The translations under genes were made by a program, and so were the position numbers. A DNA stretch of 33,482 bases, from NCBI GenBank assembly GCA_003160635.1, contig PMLV01000123.1:35750-69231 (forward strand), written 5' to 3'. Origin of the DNA: Acidimicrobiaceae bacterium (GTDB lineage: Bacteria > Actinomycetota > Acidimicrobiia > Acidimicrobiales > RAAP-2). This document shows positions 33,434 to 33,482 of the stretch, piece by piece. How positions within the stretch are numbered: the first letter of the stretch is position 1; each line of letters begins with the position of its first letter. The notes under the pieces are model-generated. The model did no database searches. It saw nothing but the letters and a program-made list of their open reading frames with translations, and had not been told where the DNA came from.

Positions 33434-33482
33434 CGGCCAATCCTCGCACGCGTTCTTAGTGACTGTCGCGATTGTTTCCCCA

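Overview
The window is a high-GC stretch dense in genes, most likely from an actinobacterium. The class Acidimicrobiia is a reasonable guess from the respiratory gene set, but no rRNA or other marker gene is present to test it. No tRNA, rRNA, CRISPR array, insertion sequence or phage gene was recognised. Many neighbouring genes overlap by 1-4 bases (ATGA, GTGA, TAATG, TGATG), which points to translational coupling.

Layout. (1) 1-8452, potassium and stress: a kdp operon on the minus strand runs off the left edge (27-aa micro-ORF, kdpF, kdpA, kdpB; kdpC would lie outside). It is followed by a plus-strand DUF2254 membrane protein, a KdpD-like sensor that lacks its kinase, and a second, orphan kdpA broken by a frameshift. 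(2) 8740-10539: a universal stress protein, a coupled two-helix membrane protein and an exported protein of unknown function. (3) 10584-12301: a GlcG/HbpS-like protein divergent from a cytochrome P450. (4) 12322-25807: a terminal-oxidase island. A plus-strand operon encodes a TlpA-like thioredoxin, a Sco1-like protein and an unknown exported protein. A large minus-strand operon encodes a cupredoxin-like protein, CoxB, CoxA, CoxC, a 36-aa membrane peptide and a CtaG-like protein. Upstream of it lie another CtaG, a secreted beta-propeller-like protein and a multi-helix membrane protein fused to a Sco domain. Divergent from these is ctaB (heme O synthase). (5) 25841-33433: unrelated single genes: DUF1990, a small beta protein, a HEAT-like protein, truncated hemoglobin, a truncated redoxin, a PhyH dioxygenase, a BASS transporter, a HAD phosphatase, a small helical protein and a chromate transporter.

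How the genes fit together. The island carries the core subunits of an aa3-type heme-copper oxidase, three proteins that could deliver copper or reduce CuA cysteines, two CtaG copper-assembly proteins and the heme O synthase. Heme A synthase is not seen. The oxidase itself is unusual. CoxA keeps its heme and CuB ligands, the cross-link tyrosine and the E of GHPEVY, but lacks the residues that mark the classical D- and K-channels and carries an N-terminal extension with two likely membrane helices. The first gene of its operon encodes a cupredoxin-like protein whose CuA-type motif has lost its C-terminal His and Met. These two features, the 36-aa micro-subunit and the membrane-Sco fusion are the most interesting parts of the window.
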